From NCBI RefSeq assembly GCF_030247195.1, contig NC_080672.1, positions 67,311,771 to 67,375,770 of the forward strand: a DNA stretch of 64,000 nt, written 5' to 3'. The DNA is from Topomyia yanbarensis. Taxonomy: Eukaryota > Arthropoda > Insecta > Diptera > Culicidae. Position numbers and translations under genes: made by a program. A model generated the notes under the pieces. The model saw nothing but the letters and a program-made list of their open reading frames with translations, did no database searches and was not told where the DNA came from. Of this stretch, positions 45,620-57,400 are shown piece after piece; the first letter of the stretch is position 1; every line of letters starts with the position of its first letter.

Positions 45620-46264
45620 CACAGACTAACAGACATAACACTATGAGGGAATTCCCTAAAAAAACATCGATCCGGCAATTTTCTCAGAACACTAGCTCCA
45701 CCCTTTTTCACAGTCCCAAACACTCATTTGCTGGTTGGTTACCCCGTAAGAGAAGAGAATACAATCGCGTAGCCAATTTGTCCTAACCTCAATATTGAAC
45801 CAGCTTCTGATTGGTCGTTTTGCCAGTCAAGAGCGTTCATAATATTTTCAAACGGTGTATTGTTAAGAGAGATACGAATAAACATAAAATTCAATTTTTA
45901 AGCGCAGCTAGTATTGTGAATTCTTGACAGAGGGTCGATATTTGAGGTACAATTATTTTCAGCAATTGTAAAAAAACATGCAAATGGAATCTGGCAACGA
46001 TGGATGCTTGTTGTCTTTGGAATTACGACAGGGCCTGGTAGATAAAATTAAGAAGAGCAAGAAACCTGTTGTCGTGTCTTCTCTTAGGTTACCCCTCAGG
46101 TATGGGAATAATTTTTGACTAGTGGTCTATCCCCCATTTGCTTGTTCATACGTCAGTGGCACCATAATTGCAAATGTGGCCACAGTCCCAACTACAAATA
46201 TATTGAAAATGACCGTTAAAGCGGGCGAAGAATTGTTTTCGAGTGTTATGTCTGCTAGTCTGTG
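45620..46264. mobile_element. P-like MITE, second copy, with insertion
   Basis: Ends CACAGACTAACAGACATAAC on both sides, 7-bp duplication GTGGCAC at 45,613-45,619 and 46,265-46,271. The unoccupied arm at 47.29 kb has a single GTAGCAC there, which shows the empty site. It is twice the length of the 27 kb copy because of the nested 341-bp element. Confidence 0.85.
45746..46086. mobile_element. 341-bp MITE inside the P-like MITE
   Basis: Flanked by GGTTACCCC at 45,737-45,745 and 46,087-46,095, where the 27 kb copy has a single GGTTACCCC. Ends GTAAGAGAAGA and, reversed, TAAGAGAAGAC. An 8-9 bp duplication would fit hAT, P or Mutator-like elements. Confidence 0.8.
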
Positions 46265-47479
46265 GTGGCACTCAGAAAATTACAATTCATGCCTCATTTT
46301 AAAGAAAATAAACTTAGTATTTGAATGGAGATATTTCTGTTTCTCAAAATACCAATACGGAAAAGTGAGGTACTGGGTCATTTTGTCCCCAAAATCCCCT
46401 ATTTTGAATAATTCTGCTTCGTGATGCAAATCATACATATCTCGCAGTTAAGAAAATTGTTAATAATTAAACAAAAATATATTCGTTACCGATAAAATTC
46501 AGAAACATAAATTTTTTTGTCAGAATAGAATGAAATTGAGTATGAAATAAGGATTTGTGCCGACCTGTACAAAGACTGGTTTTACCAACAAACTTTCACC
46601 CTAGTGAGAAATTTTGGTTTTTACCAAATTTTCCTCCTTAGGGTGAAATATAGCATAATAAAATTGTTTGTCATTTACTATACAAATCACATTTTTTCAA
46701 TTAACTGTCCTAATACCTCAACTTCCCCTTTTTTACAGGAATGAAACTTTTCTCTTGTAATCCCTAAGAGTATTTAACACTAAAAGTAGTAAATTAAATA
46801 AGATTTGAATGTTAAATGGAGTTGTTATGTGCGATTGATGATAAAAATGTGAAAGCGAGACTAAATGTCAAAAAATTTGATGTTTATGAATTTTTCCGGT
46901 AGCGGGTCTATTTTTATTTTATTCTGAGGATTTTTCACGTTCAACAAGATACGGTTTATTAAAATTGAGTGATGAATAATAGAGAAATATGCACGAGAAA
47001 ATGATAAAATTTTATATGAATGACAAAAAGCCCCATAACTCAAACTTCTCGTATTCGGACAAAAGTGAAAAAGGTTCCGTTGGATTTCGGATATTTTTCA
47101 CATTAGAAAATATACAAAATTTGTATGATTTGCATCACGAATCAGAAATTTTTTAAAAATAAGGGATTTTGGGGACAAAATGAACCAGTATCCCACTTTC
47201 CCGTGTTTTCTGAGAAACATAAAAGTTTCCATTCAAATTCTAAAGTTTTTTCTTTAAATGAGGTATGAATTGTAATTTTCTGAGTGCTACTTCAAAAGTT
47301 TTAGCATTTTATTTTATTATCCCATAGTACCAAGTTCCAAAATTTCAATCGAAGTGGGCGGGGGTCTATAATTGTCCAAATGATGTGAAATTTGGATTCT
47401 GAGCTTACTTTGACATTTGTCACAATATGAGAGGGGGGCCTTTGAGAATCGCAAAAAAAAACAATTTTTTAAAACGCCC

Positions 47480-47645
47480 TAGTGTACATACATACAGACA
47501 CCCACACACATTCGTACACATACATATATTGCCCCAATTTGGCGAGTTGAATCGATTGGTATATGAGACTCGGCCCTCCGGGATTCGAAATAAGGTTTCA
47601 ATGTTTGAGCGAATCCTATACATTGCTTTTGTGAGTAATGTATAA
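47480..47645 (-). repeat. Microsatellite-bearing repeat end
   Basis: Contains an ACATACAT/CACACACA run, GGTATATGAGACTCGGCCCT, and a terminal hairpin ACATTGCTT-TTGT-GAGTAATGT that keeps pairing by changes on both sides. Confidence 0.7.
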
Positions 47646-50300
47646 AAGGAGTTTAAATGGAGGTTTCAGTGTATTGCACTTCGATTGCACGATGATTTAT
47701 TTTTATACATCAATATGGGAAATGTGAACTAAATATTGTAAAAGAAGTCAAATTATATTTGAAAATTCTAAATTGCACGTCATTTCCCTGATTTAATTTT
47801 GAAACGATTCAAACGTATCGTACGTCGAAGCAAATAATACTTGGAAAATGTTGAAAATCGGGGACAGCTGGTTCTAGTTGACATTTAATGTATTGTTACC
47901 TAAAATTAATGGCTATCATTCAACCGAGTAACATCAACATCATTAGTAATAATTATCACCTAGCCCAAAAATATCCGTTCAGTAATTGGCAATTCTCTGA
48001 TACCGCCTTTGAGCGATAAAATTGACAATTTAGTTTCATGCATCCTAATCCTATTCACACAGTAAACGGACACGAACCAACTTTTGGACTAAGTGGAAGA
48101 AATAATTTTCACATTGTAGCACCTTCACACAGTTATTAGAAACCCCCAAATTCGTCCCCATAAAACTATTCAAAGTAATTACAAACCTATTCATAATTAC
48201 GTAGATTGGTGTAAAAATGGTTCTTCCAAATTACATAACTTTTTGAGGTTTCTATTTATAGTCATTTCCATGTTCGGGGGTCGGAGTGACTCATATGGTT
48301 TTGAGCAGTTGCCTAGAAGTGACGCAATCAGTAGGTATCTTTACAAATTCTCAGTGAACATAATGGAATAGGCAAAAGTGTTATTTTGAGTTACTCGAGG
48401 TGTAACATATAAACAGGAGAAAGGACAATTTTCGAACATTCAATAACGTCGCCGTTGGATTCGTATGAAATTTTGAACCTATGTCCTGGTTACTTAACTG
48501 AAAACCGCGTTTGGTTTTAACCTAAAACATATTTGAGGTAAGCTCACTCCGTCGCTCTTTTGTAAAATCCGAACTCAGTTTCAACAAAAAAACGCTTGTT
48601 CGATGCAACTGACCTGGAATCGTTTCTGGGTTATCATGTGAAAACGGCATCAGTGTATTCGAGTTCCACATCACGCCCGATTTGACCGAAAACTGTATAG
48701 TAAATAAGACATCATCAAATCTGTCGATCACTATCATCACGTACGTGTTATAGTGCTACAGCTGTTGTGAATGACCGATAAGTGAGTCCACTATCAGTAT
48801 AACACGTTTCGGTCCTTATCAGACCGGTGATCCTTGCTGAAAATTTCTGATTATTTTTGGTTTGTCGTTGTTTCACAAGAACTGGGTTATGACTGGACAA
48901 ATATTTTGAATAGGTTGTCGAGATTAGGGCGGCAATAATGGCGGCATTCTATGACAGAGTGATGCTGTAATCTCAAACAAACATCACGGAATTAGTTTAC
49001 TTTCGCGCTGCATTCGAGATAGAACCGGTAGGAGAACAAAAGCGGAGATAATTTTTTTGTTTTTTTTCGGTTGTAGGGTAATGATCTTATTTTGGGCCTA
49101 CCAGAGAGTGTGCCGTATTATTTTGTTTATTACTCGACCTTCAAACGTTGAAATTTATTTATTTTCTAGTTAAGCCAGTTCGTTAAACAAAGGTACCAGG
49201 TGCCGTTCTAATCAATGACTTCAAATGGATAGGGCGATAGGGATAGGAATAGAGCGAAAATAGGCTGCTTAGACAGACAAAATTTCTTATCTTTACGAAG
49301 CATCAATTCTTTTTTTATCACATCTCGTAGCAGGTATAACCATCGACCATTATCATGCTATAAGATAAGAAATTCAACCGTCATTGAATTGAGTACCTAA
49401 ACGATTGTTTTTCATTGATTGCCTATTTTTTACAGGAATTAAATTAAATTGGAATTGGATAAGGAAGCTTTTAATTTTAAAATACGTTAAAATCAGTTTG
49501 TTCTTCTATCTGATGTATTTTATTAAAAAAAATTAAAACTTTGCCACAAATCGAAGTATTGATCTTTTATTTTATCAGATGGACAATTACTGGCACTTGA
49601 AGTTACGTCTAATGATCTCAAAACCATTTACGTCCGTAATCTACGATCGGTCAATGGTATCATACGGAACCGTAATGTCTGGTTACGTCAGAGTATCTGT
49701 TCTGATGAACATGCGGGGTTGAAGATCGCGTGCCATTAACCGCTTACGTTACTGTTATCATGTGACAGTGAAAAGTACCTACCGTATATTGATTATTGAT
49801 ATTATCGTTGCGTTGTTTGTGCGTATTTTTTGAACTTGACCAGTCATGAAGGCTTTTCCGTTATCAGGCTGCACGACACAAACGATTCCTATTCTCACCA
49901 ATTGTTGTCCATTTAATTCCAGCTAGGTAGCAATGTAGATAATATATTCACGTAAACATGTTGTTTAGTGTACATATAGTTTTCATTTTCATTTCAGTTC
50001 GATCACGATGGAGCTGACTAATTCTAAGTTGATCTCGAATTGGCATGATACAGGAATATGTTCCAACACTACCGCTGACGTTATTTGAGGTTAGCTGGAG
50101 TCCTGAACTTTGTGGTCCTGTGTGGTGAACGAAACCAACAAAGAACTGTTAGTTATGATGTCATCACTATTACGCAATTCAAAATATGTGCAACAATGTT
50201 TTTCTGTAGAATGTGCGACTATTTTTTTTTTATTCAGTCTATTTGCAAAGGTACGCTGCGTTATCTTGAAAGTACCATTTATTTAAGGTTTGGTTTTTTG
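47646..50300. other. Intergenic DNA, no gene seen
   Basis: AT-rich with more balanced, unrepeated stretches at 48.2-48.9 and 49.6-49.9 kb. Frames are short and unrecognised. Confidence 0.45.
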
Positions 50301-50395
50301 GTGTTTCCGATTCTCCTCGTCAGTAACTAACACCAACTTAATTCTAGTTAGATAAGTCTAAATCAGCACTAAATTGGCACCAGTTGTTTTGTTAA
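50300..50395. repeat. Foldback-family repeat FB-C
   Basis: Reverse complement of 10,400-10,475 (CGTCAGTAACTAACACCAAC, then CTAGTTAGATAAGTCTAAAT). Confidence 0.65.
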
Positions 50396-50719
50396 GATTG
50401 AGAGCAGAAGTGTTGAAACTCTTGAAAGTTACTATTGACTTTGACAAGAGAAAATTATTTGAATTTTATTGAGACTAGTGCGGATGGGGGTGGGTGTCAT
50501 TTAGAAATTCTTGAGGGCTGCAGTGTGGATTTTTAATTGCGACAAAATAAAGTTCGCATGTTATACAAAACTTTTTTTTCTTGTATAACTCTTTATATTT
50601 GCCACCTTGATTTATTATATGCTCTAGTAAAATGTTCCACCAGCTGTAGTATTTCTAATTTTAATGAAAAAGTATGTGAGTTATATCAAATTGTTAAGCC
50701 TTATTTTTTTCTATTTACG
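50396..50719. other. Intergenic DNA, no gene seen
   Basis: AT-rich, nothing recognised. Confidence 0.4.
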
Positions 50720-50721
50720 GT

Positions 50722-50862
50722 ATGAGACAGAAAAAGTACGCATTCGAAAAAAAGTTTTCATGTTGGCAAAATTCATGTGTGGCCTCCCTTAGCTTTAATG
50801 ACAGCGCGCAAACGTCGGGGCATACTTTCGACCAGATTTTGTAGATATTGACTATAAGTTTG
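50722..50862 (-). pseudogene. Tc1-like transposase C-terminus and terminal repeat
   Basis: On the minus strand one frame reads YSQYLQNLVESMPRRLRAV then IKAKGGHT and a stop. This is the characteristic end of Tc1-type DDE transposases. About 60 bases later comes a likely terminal repeat (read inward, TGAGACAGAAAAAGTACGC) next to TA at about 50,720. Everything upstream of these 27 codons has been replaced by the I-element fragment, so the transposon is a stump. Confidence 0.8.
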
Positions 50863-51677
50863 GTGGTGGGACAAAGAGTTCTCAGAGCTGTACGCGGAGA
50901 AGTCCACTGCATATAAGGCCTTCCGGGAAGACGGGATACCCGCTAGCTATCAACAGTACGCGTCGTTAGAAAAGCGAATGAAGAGTCTAATGAAAGCCAA
51001 AAACGCATTTATTGGCGCCGGTTCGTCGACGGGTTAACGAGAGAAACAGCAATGAGCACTCTTTGGAGTACGGATCGACGTATGCGTTACCGAAACAGTA
51101 CCAACGAGAACACAGAATAAACACACCGGTAGATATACACTTTCGCCAAGAAGATCTGTCCGCACTCTGTTCCGGTAGAGAAAACGTACCACGCCGCATC
51201 TCCACACGATACCGCGACCGAAACACCATTTTTTATGGTGGAGTTCTCACTTGCTCTCTTATCATGCAACAATAACGCCGCAGGGTTAGACAGAATCAAA
51301 TTCAACTTATTGAAGAATCTGCCTGACACTGCAAAATGGCTCTTAGTGAACTTATTTAACAAGTTTCTTGAGGGTATCATTGTGCCTCATGACTGCAGGC
51401 AAGTGAAGATCATCGTCATCCAAAAACTAGAAAAACCAGCCTCCGACCACAACTCGTATCGACCGATTGCAATGCTGCCCTGTATTCGGAAGTTGTTCGA
51501 AAAAATGAACTTGTTCTGCCTCGACAATTGGGTCGAAGCAAATGGCTTACTGTCAGATACACAATTTGACTTTCGCAAAGGCAAAGGGACGAACGATTGC
51601 CTTGCATTGATTCCAACAGAAATCCAAATGGCCTATGCTAACAAAAAGCAGATGGCATCGGTCTTCTTGAATATTAT
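50863..51677 (+). pseudogene. I-clade copy C, internal ORF2 fragment
   Basis: Aligns with copy B from about 15,548 (GGTGGGATAAAGAG) to about 16,360 (FLDI of reverse transcriptase motif A). It includes the frame 51,235-51,705 with MVEFSLALLSCNNNAAGLDR, NSYRPIAMLPCIRKLFEKM and TQFDFRKGKGTNDCL. Both ends lie inside ORF2, so there is neither a 5' start nor a 3' tail. Frameshifts occur before 51,235. The GFRKG glycine has become Asp. It abuts the Tc1 stump on the left and the palindromic word GTGCACT-G-AGTGCAC (51,697-51,711) on the right. Confidence 0.85.
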
Positions 51678-52270
51678 CCTTCCGGCAGTCGCGCTAGTGC
51701 ACTGAGTGCACGCTGCTCTGAAAGTCTAACGAAATCGTCTTAGGACACCAGTTGCTGCTCATTCAGTGTTCAGCATTAATTTCTACTTAAAAAAAACCCA
51801 CTTGACATTTGATCAAATATACTGTACTGAGGACGAAACACAATGCGTTTTCGCAGAACGACATGCGAGCACATAAACGACGTCGTAACTAATGCAACTG
51901 ATCCACTGTAACAGCCGAAATGACTGTCGTCAACGATGTTCTCTACCGTGTATCTATTTCTCACAAGAACCGAAGACTGCATATCAAGAAGACTGGCAAC
52001 TCTGTCCAGAATCTGGAGACAGTAACAGTAACGGGTAAAGGTAGTACTACCCATAGTGATGCACACACACACATATACACTTTTACATTAAGCTTCCTAC
52101 CTTCCTTCAATAGAGGCGCTGTAACCTCTGTCGCTACTCGTTTGTATGCGGGAAGTAAACAGATATCTGTATTCCTAATATGTAGTCTTCGCCTATACCT
52201 ACTGAATTGTACCCCCATACATACTTGACCCCATTCTACTTTACATTTTAAGTCGAATTCGTGTTTATAA
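51678..52270. other. Possible MITE and intergenic DNA
   Basis: CCGAAGACTGCATATCAAGA at about 51,968 is imperfectly reversed at about 52,170-52,192 (TAATATGTAGTCTTCG), suggesting a small inverted-repeat element of about 220 bases. The frames of about 100 codons on both strands here overlap and are unrecognised. Confidence 0.35.
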
Positions 52271-52274
52271 ATAA

Positions 52275-52600
52275 CAAAACCTTTTTTTTTCATTTTTGGC
52301 TGAAATACCACCTATTTTTAGTGGGGGTCTTGAATTTCGATAAACAGACTTCAGATTCGTAATCAGCGATGTCCAAAATCCATAATTCCATGTAATTGTT
52401 ACAGCATATTGACATTCTACCACGAATAATTAATCGAAAGCCTTTATCTCAAAACATGATTTTTCAAAACTGCGTACAATCTTATTTGAAAATGATTCAA
52501 TTTAAAGACTTCATCTTTTGACCTCTGGAAAGAAAATTTTTTTCATTGGAGAAATGACCTATAAAAGCTACAAAATATTTATATGCACTACATTAGTGAT
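52275..52600 (+). repeat. Dispersed repeat shared with 21.9 and 25.5 kb
   Basis: The first 225 bases match 21,860-22,120, and the next 100 match 25,505-25,600 (TTCATCTTTTGACCTC..GGAAAGAAAA). This joins two segments that are far apart elsewhere, so they belong to one longer family. Confidence 0.65.
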
Positions 52601-54426
52601 GCCTTAAAGCGAAGAAAAGGTTAAAACACTAAGGGGGTCACAATAATAGGTCAAAATTGAAATTTTTATCAGTTCTCAGGTTATTCCTGCAATAAATTTG
52701 GTTCTCTTTAGAGCCTTATTTTTAGTCTTGTGTTTCAAATCGATACTGAGGCAGCAGGCTTTAGGCAGTTTTGGAATTCCACGCGCACCTAATCTTAGGC
52801 AAAATTTCATCATAGGCGCAATTTATTTAGCTTTGAAAAAAAATTTAAATGAAGACGAAAATTTAAGCTTTTTGAATCCTCATACTATGTTTTTTTTTCA
52901 AATTTAGTATGAAGTTGTCAAAAAATAGCTTTCTTCGTTAGTTCTGAATATGAAGTTGCTATGTGTTCATCGAAGACTTTTTAACCCATTCATGCCCATG
53001 TTGTTTGTGGACAACAACGTTTTTAAACAGCTATAACTTTTGATTGAGGCAAGATTTGCTCACAAAAACAAGTAAGGGTAATAAATGTGACTATTGCGTT
53101 TCATTTGAGTACTAACAGTTACAAGGATCAGCTCTAGAACTGAAGTTATTGCAGTTAGTCTGATTGGATTCCAATGGTTTAAGTTGACAACGAAAAATGA
53201 ATTTTTCATATATCTTCCTTATTTTGCAATATTATTGAAAGCTGATAAAACTTATCAATTAATAGTGCCTTTGGCTACGTTTTCCACACAAGTGGACTAT
53301 TGTAAATATTCTAGGAGAATTGTATTGAACATTGGAAGATAAAAATTGAGCAGCTTCTAGCACTGCGAGGGAAGCTCCTATCTTTATGAAAAATTACTTT
53401 TCGTGTTTCTTGGTCCCACCGTTTTCAAGGAAAAATAGTTTTGAAATTCTACATACACTAGAAAAAAGTTGGGCATGAAAGAGTTAAAGGTACTGTACTA
53501 GATCGAACTAATCAGTTCAATTTCTGAGATCGGAAGTCCGAACCAAATGACATTCGGAAACCGATTATGCCAACCTTTTATGTGTATTCAAATTTACGAA
53601 TATCGATCAAACAGTGATCTCAGTGAAAGCGATATGACTGTTTTACTGATATACACCAACAAACATTTGCGAATTCGGTCAACTTAATCGAATGACTCAT
53701 TCGGGGCAAGATGGGGTAGTTCCCTTTTCCATTTTATGACACATTCATTTATCTGATATGCATAAGTAAAAGTGATTCTTGATGACTAGGCTAGGTGGGG
53801 TAGCCTGCTTTAAGGGACAAAAAGTTTTTTGGGAAGAGAAATAAAATCCTAGTTTTTCAGAAAACTCAATTTTTTTTCCTTTAAATGTCGCAAAATAGTT
53901 AAATTTTCGGCTTTTAGTGAAGCAGTTCATCAATCTCATTGGCGGGAAAGTGCAGCTCGTGATTTATCAGCAAAACAATAAAGCCAGAGATTTCCAATTT
54001 ACATAGGTATATTTGCCATATAAACCTGAAAAATTTGAAAAAATACGAAAAATCGTTATTTTTAATCGAGTTTTTCTGCAAAAATGCGCTTTACCGAGAT
54101 AAAACTTTGACTTTCACGTGATATAAAAATACAAAAAACAGTTTTAATTACGCGGTTGCAGGTTCATGAAGAAGAAAATTTAATTTTAAAGAGCACAAAC
54201 TTTGATTTGCTCCGATCGGTGAAAAACTTTCTTCGGCATATTCCCCGCCAGTTCGAAAATAAAATCTTAAAAGTGAAATGTGTGAATTGGGTTCTAAAAT
54301 TGTGATAAAATCTAAAGTAGTTCATTTTATGTTAGCAACAAAAAACTAGATTGTTTCGATCTTGTCCAGCAGGCCTCCTTTTTAACCAGTGCAAAGTGGT
54401 CCAGGATGTAAAATTAGCAGGAATTA
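52601..54426. other. Intergenic DNA, MITE-like end at 53.7 kb
   Basis: No gene. GGGGCAAGATGGGGTAG at about 53,704 and GGTGGGGTAGCCTG at about 53,796 resemble ends of pogo-type MITEs, but a matching pair was not found. Confidence 0.4.
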
Positions 54427-54702
54427 TTCGCTAACTGGAAGAACGACCACTTTGTTTTCAACAGATGGAGATGGCTTTTGGTCACGGTTTTAGCCAATAT
54501 TATTTTATTTTGTCTATCGCCTACGTTTCAAAGGTCTACGCCTTCATCTTCAGGGCAAAAAAATCGTTTTTTGCCCTGAAGATGAAGGCGTAGACCTTTG
54601 AAACGTAGGCGATAGACAAAATAAAATAATATTGGCTAAAACCGTGACCAAAAGCCATCTCCATCTGTTGAAAACAAAGTGGTCGTTCTTCCAGTTAGCG
54701 AA
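54427..54702. repeat. Perfect palindrome with 136-bp arms
   Basis: Arms 54,427-54,562 and 54,567-54,702 are perfectly complementary, with four bases (ATCG) between them. The arm carries CCTGAAGATGAAGGCGTAGA next to CCTTTGAAACG. A third, shorter copy of the same arm lies at 54,912-55,016. Frames crossing it are artefacts. Confidence 0.95.
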
Positions 54703-54911
54703 AAAACAGCAATGGCGCCAGGAGTAGTTTCCCAAACCGCAACTTTCTACAATAGCTTACAACCGCCGCATCGCAGATTGTACAAAAACTATGCACAAAA
54801 CGTCATTGCTCAGTCTGCTAGTGATGTGCGCGGGGTTCCTTTATTGTAGAGTAGCGTGTTGCGTTTTGAGATTCAATGTTCAAAATCACTTGACTATGAT
54901 ATTATTGTAAC

Positions 54912-55016
54912 CGTTTTTTGCCCTGAAGATGAAGGCGTAGACCTTTGAATCGTAGGCGATAGACAAAATAAAATAATATTGGCTAAAACCGTGACCAAAA
55001 GCCATCTCCATCTGTT
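54912..55016. repeat. Third copy of the palindrome arm
   Basis: 105 bases identical to the right arm except GAAACG to GAATCG. Followed by ATTAGCAGGAATTTTAGC, and a similar TTAGCAGGAATTATTCGC lies at the left edge of the palindrome, which suggests that all three come from one longer unit. Confidence 0.9.
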
Positions 55017-55628
55017 TATTAGCAGGAATTTTAGCTTTTGCTAAAACTAAATAACTTAGCTTTACAATGCATTTAGGAAAGTTGCTGTGCTTTGCCATTA
55101 TTTCGTTAAAACAGAAGCTAGGGTGGTTCTAACTTTAGCAAGATGCGAAATTGAACTATTTAACGGTTTAAAATAGAGTTTGACTGTCTTCGATGAAGTT
55201 GTATAACAACACATTATAGAAAAAAACATTGCACAATACACGCAAGCTCGTTCTTCTATACGTTCCATTGCAAGAGAAATCCAAATGTAAGCTTTAGGGT
55301 GTTCTTTAAAAACCGTTTTATTTCTATAACTTTTGTAGTTTTTTATTTTACATTTGCGTACCCTTTGAAGACTATTTTAGGGCGCATAATTTGTTTTTAT
55401 ACTCCATATGCAAAGCTTTTTAGTTTCAAAGTTATGAGAACTTTTACATAAAAAGTATAACTTTTTCTAATAGCATTATCTTCGATTAGGGCACAGAACA
55501 TTAAATACCGTTGCTGTCAAATGAAATACCATGCTTTGTAGTATAGATCACCAAAAAATGGCAAATACGATATTTTACTGGTTAACTCAAAAAATTGTTC
55601 ATTTTGAGTAAAAAGTAAGTTATACATA
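55017..55628. other. AT-rich DNA, possible outer repeat end
   Basis: TAGGGTGGTTCTAA at about 55,118 is reversed at about 59,005 (TTAGAACCACCC). AGGGTGTTCTTTAAAAACCG follows at about 55,298, and AAACGCCCTAATTTTTG lies near the other end. These could be the ends of an old outer element around the pogo-like one. Confidence 0.35.
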
Positions 55629-56139
55629 GGGTAAGGTGGGGCAAATCCGACCGTTGGGTAAACCCGACCCCCTCTGTTATCGAAAATCGGAAGCACTACG
55701 CAAACTAATATCAGTGTTGTCGTGTAAAGCATCGAAAATAATCATAATGGTGGCATGGCAGCATTTTATTATTTTACATTGAGATGCTCAAACGACAATA
55801 AGTGTGTTTGTACAACTTTTGATTTGATTTTTGTGCATCTTTGATTACAGGATATTTCTGATTTTAAGAGTGATTGCATAAACAATGTAAGTGGATTTAA
55901 ATTCTTTGATTAAAGTCCTACAAAGTGCATAGATGAATTTAGTCCAACTTTTTTCGTATTTTTTGTTAATTACATCGTAATGAAAAATGACGCGGTGGGG
56001 CAAATCCGACCTCTAAATAGTGGGGTAAATCCGACCGCTTGTTTTGGTAAGAAAATGTTTATGTATCAAATTGAAATATATTTTTATTATTTTTTAGCGC
56101 AATGGTAATGTGCTTTCATTATTTTTTGCACATAATTGC

Positions 56140-56255
56140 AAACGAAAGACACAAAAACGTGATGAATATAGTATTCGTCGAGCAATTGCTCCGATGCAAA
56201 TGGGAATATCTTTACGTGCTACTGCTCGTGATTTTGACATTCCAAGATTGACATT
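56140..56255 (+). pseudogene. pogo/psq-type transposase DNA-binding remnant
   Basis: The plus strand reads RKTQKRDEYSIRRAIAPMQM then GISLRATARDFDIPRLTL. This fits the N-terminal helix-turn-helix of pogo/Tigger transposases (a '...G.SLR.AAR.F.IPRSTL' pattern, also in CENP-B and psq domains). No start codon and no catalytic domain remain; the frame ends soon after. It supports the superfamily assigned from the TA duplication and ends. Confidence 0.75.
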
Positions 56256-56734
56256 GAATTCCATTTTCTTTTAATACAATTTAATTACATAACATTCATT
56301 GATTCATCATTGAAAAACTATAAAATTTGGGTAATATCTGTACTAAATCAACCAAAAACGTACACAGAAAAAAATATTTTGTAATTTTAAGTTTATTTTC
56401 ATGCACATATTTGGAGCATGAATATAAATGTAAAATGAAGATCCACCATAAATACACACGACTTGTCGTGCTTTCTTCTACGAATTTTCTTATAATTATA
56501 AACGTGGATTGAAAATTACAGTTTCTTTAAACGGAAAACCAATCCACTTCAATGGATTTCTACTCGAATACTGCTGTAAAATGAACGACATGTAATATTA
56601 CATGAATGAAAGCGTAAAATTGTATGCTGTTTGATGCTCCAATTGATTTTAACCCTTGTGAAGGCAAGCTAAAATCCTAACATTAAAGGGCAAGCCGGGC
56701 CTCTAAGGCCCGTCTAAATTCAAGCTCCTTTTTT

Positions 56735-57400
56735 GCCGTTCTCATATAGAAAGGTTATGCAATCGGTCGAAATTTCGACTTTTTAACCGAGACCCGCAGG
56801 GCCAAATCTCTTATACCATTCGACTCAGTTCATCGAGATCGTAAAATGTCTGTATGTGTGTGTATGTATGTATGTATGTATGGATGTATGTATGTGGCAA
56901 ACAATCTCACCGATTTTTCTCTGAGGTAGCTGGACCGATTTGTACAAATTTAGTCTCAAATGAAAGGTGCAGCCTTCCCATCGGTCGCTATTGATTTTTT
57001 TTTATTGATCCGACTTTTGGTTCTGGAGTTAGGTGTTGAAGAGTACAATCACACAGCAAATTTCCATAGAAACTGATACCACCATGATGTCCAAATGATG
57101 CAATATATATTAAAATATGTGCAACATTACTTGGCTTTGAATGTCTAGATCATTAATGACCCACCGAGGGTACTTCGACCACATTGGCCAGCTATGGCGG
57201 TTCTTGATGCCCCGGGGGAACTTACCAAGTTCCTAAGATAATGTCATACCTATCTCTCAGCGAATTCTTTTCCGATTTTTACAAACTTGGTTTCAAATGA
57301 AAGGTACAGCATTCCCATTGGCTGCTGTTGAATTTCTAATTGATCCGACTTCCGGTTCCGGAATTACAGGATGATGAGTACGAACACGCAGTAAATCCCG
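56735..57400 (+). repeat. Microsatellite-bearing repeat with tandem 3' units
   Basis: Begins GTTCTCATATAGAAAGGTTA. It has the conserved AACCGAGACCCGCAGGGCCA block, a (TATG)n run at about 56,845-56,893, and two units about 325 bases apart that share TCAAATGAAAGGTRCAGC, TTCCCATYGG and TTGATCCGACTT. The hairpin end of this family lies, reversed, at about 57,960-58,010. Confidence 0.7.

Larger units (their letters stand above)
45415..47485. repeat. Long inverted repeat with nested MITEs in one arm
   Basis: The right arm (47,105-47,485) is the reverse complement of 46,265-46,440 followed outward by 45,415-45,612. Shared blocks include TTTTGTCCCCAAAATCCC, CAGAAAATTACAATTCAT, CCAAATTTCACATCATTTGG and the CCCCCTCTCATATTG end. 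The left arm is split by a 645-bp MITE with its own insert. Total arm length is about 380 bases and the loop (46,441-47,104) is AT-rich. Confidence 0.8.

Noticed and set aside
54550..55098. Two similar minus-strand frames (61 and 70 codons) as a duplicated gene
   Set aside because: They are translations of the palindrome arm and its third copy; both strands read equally well.
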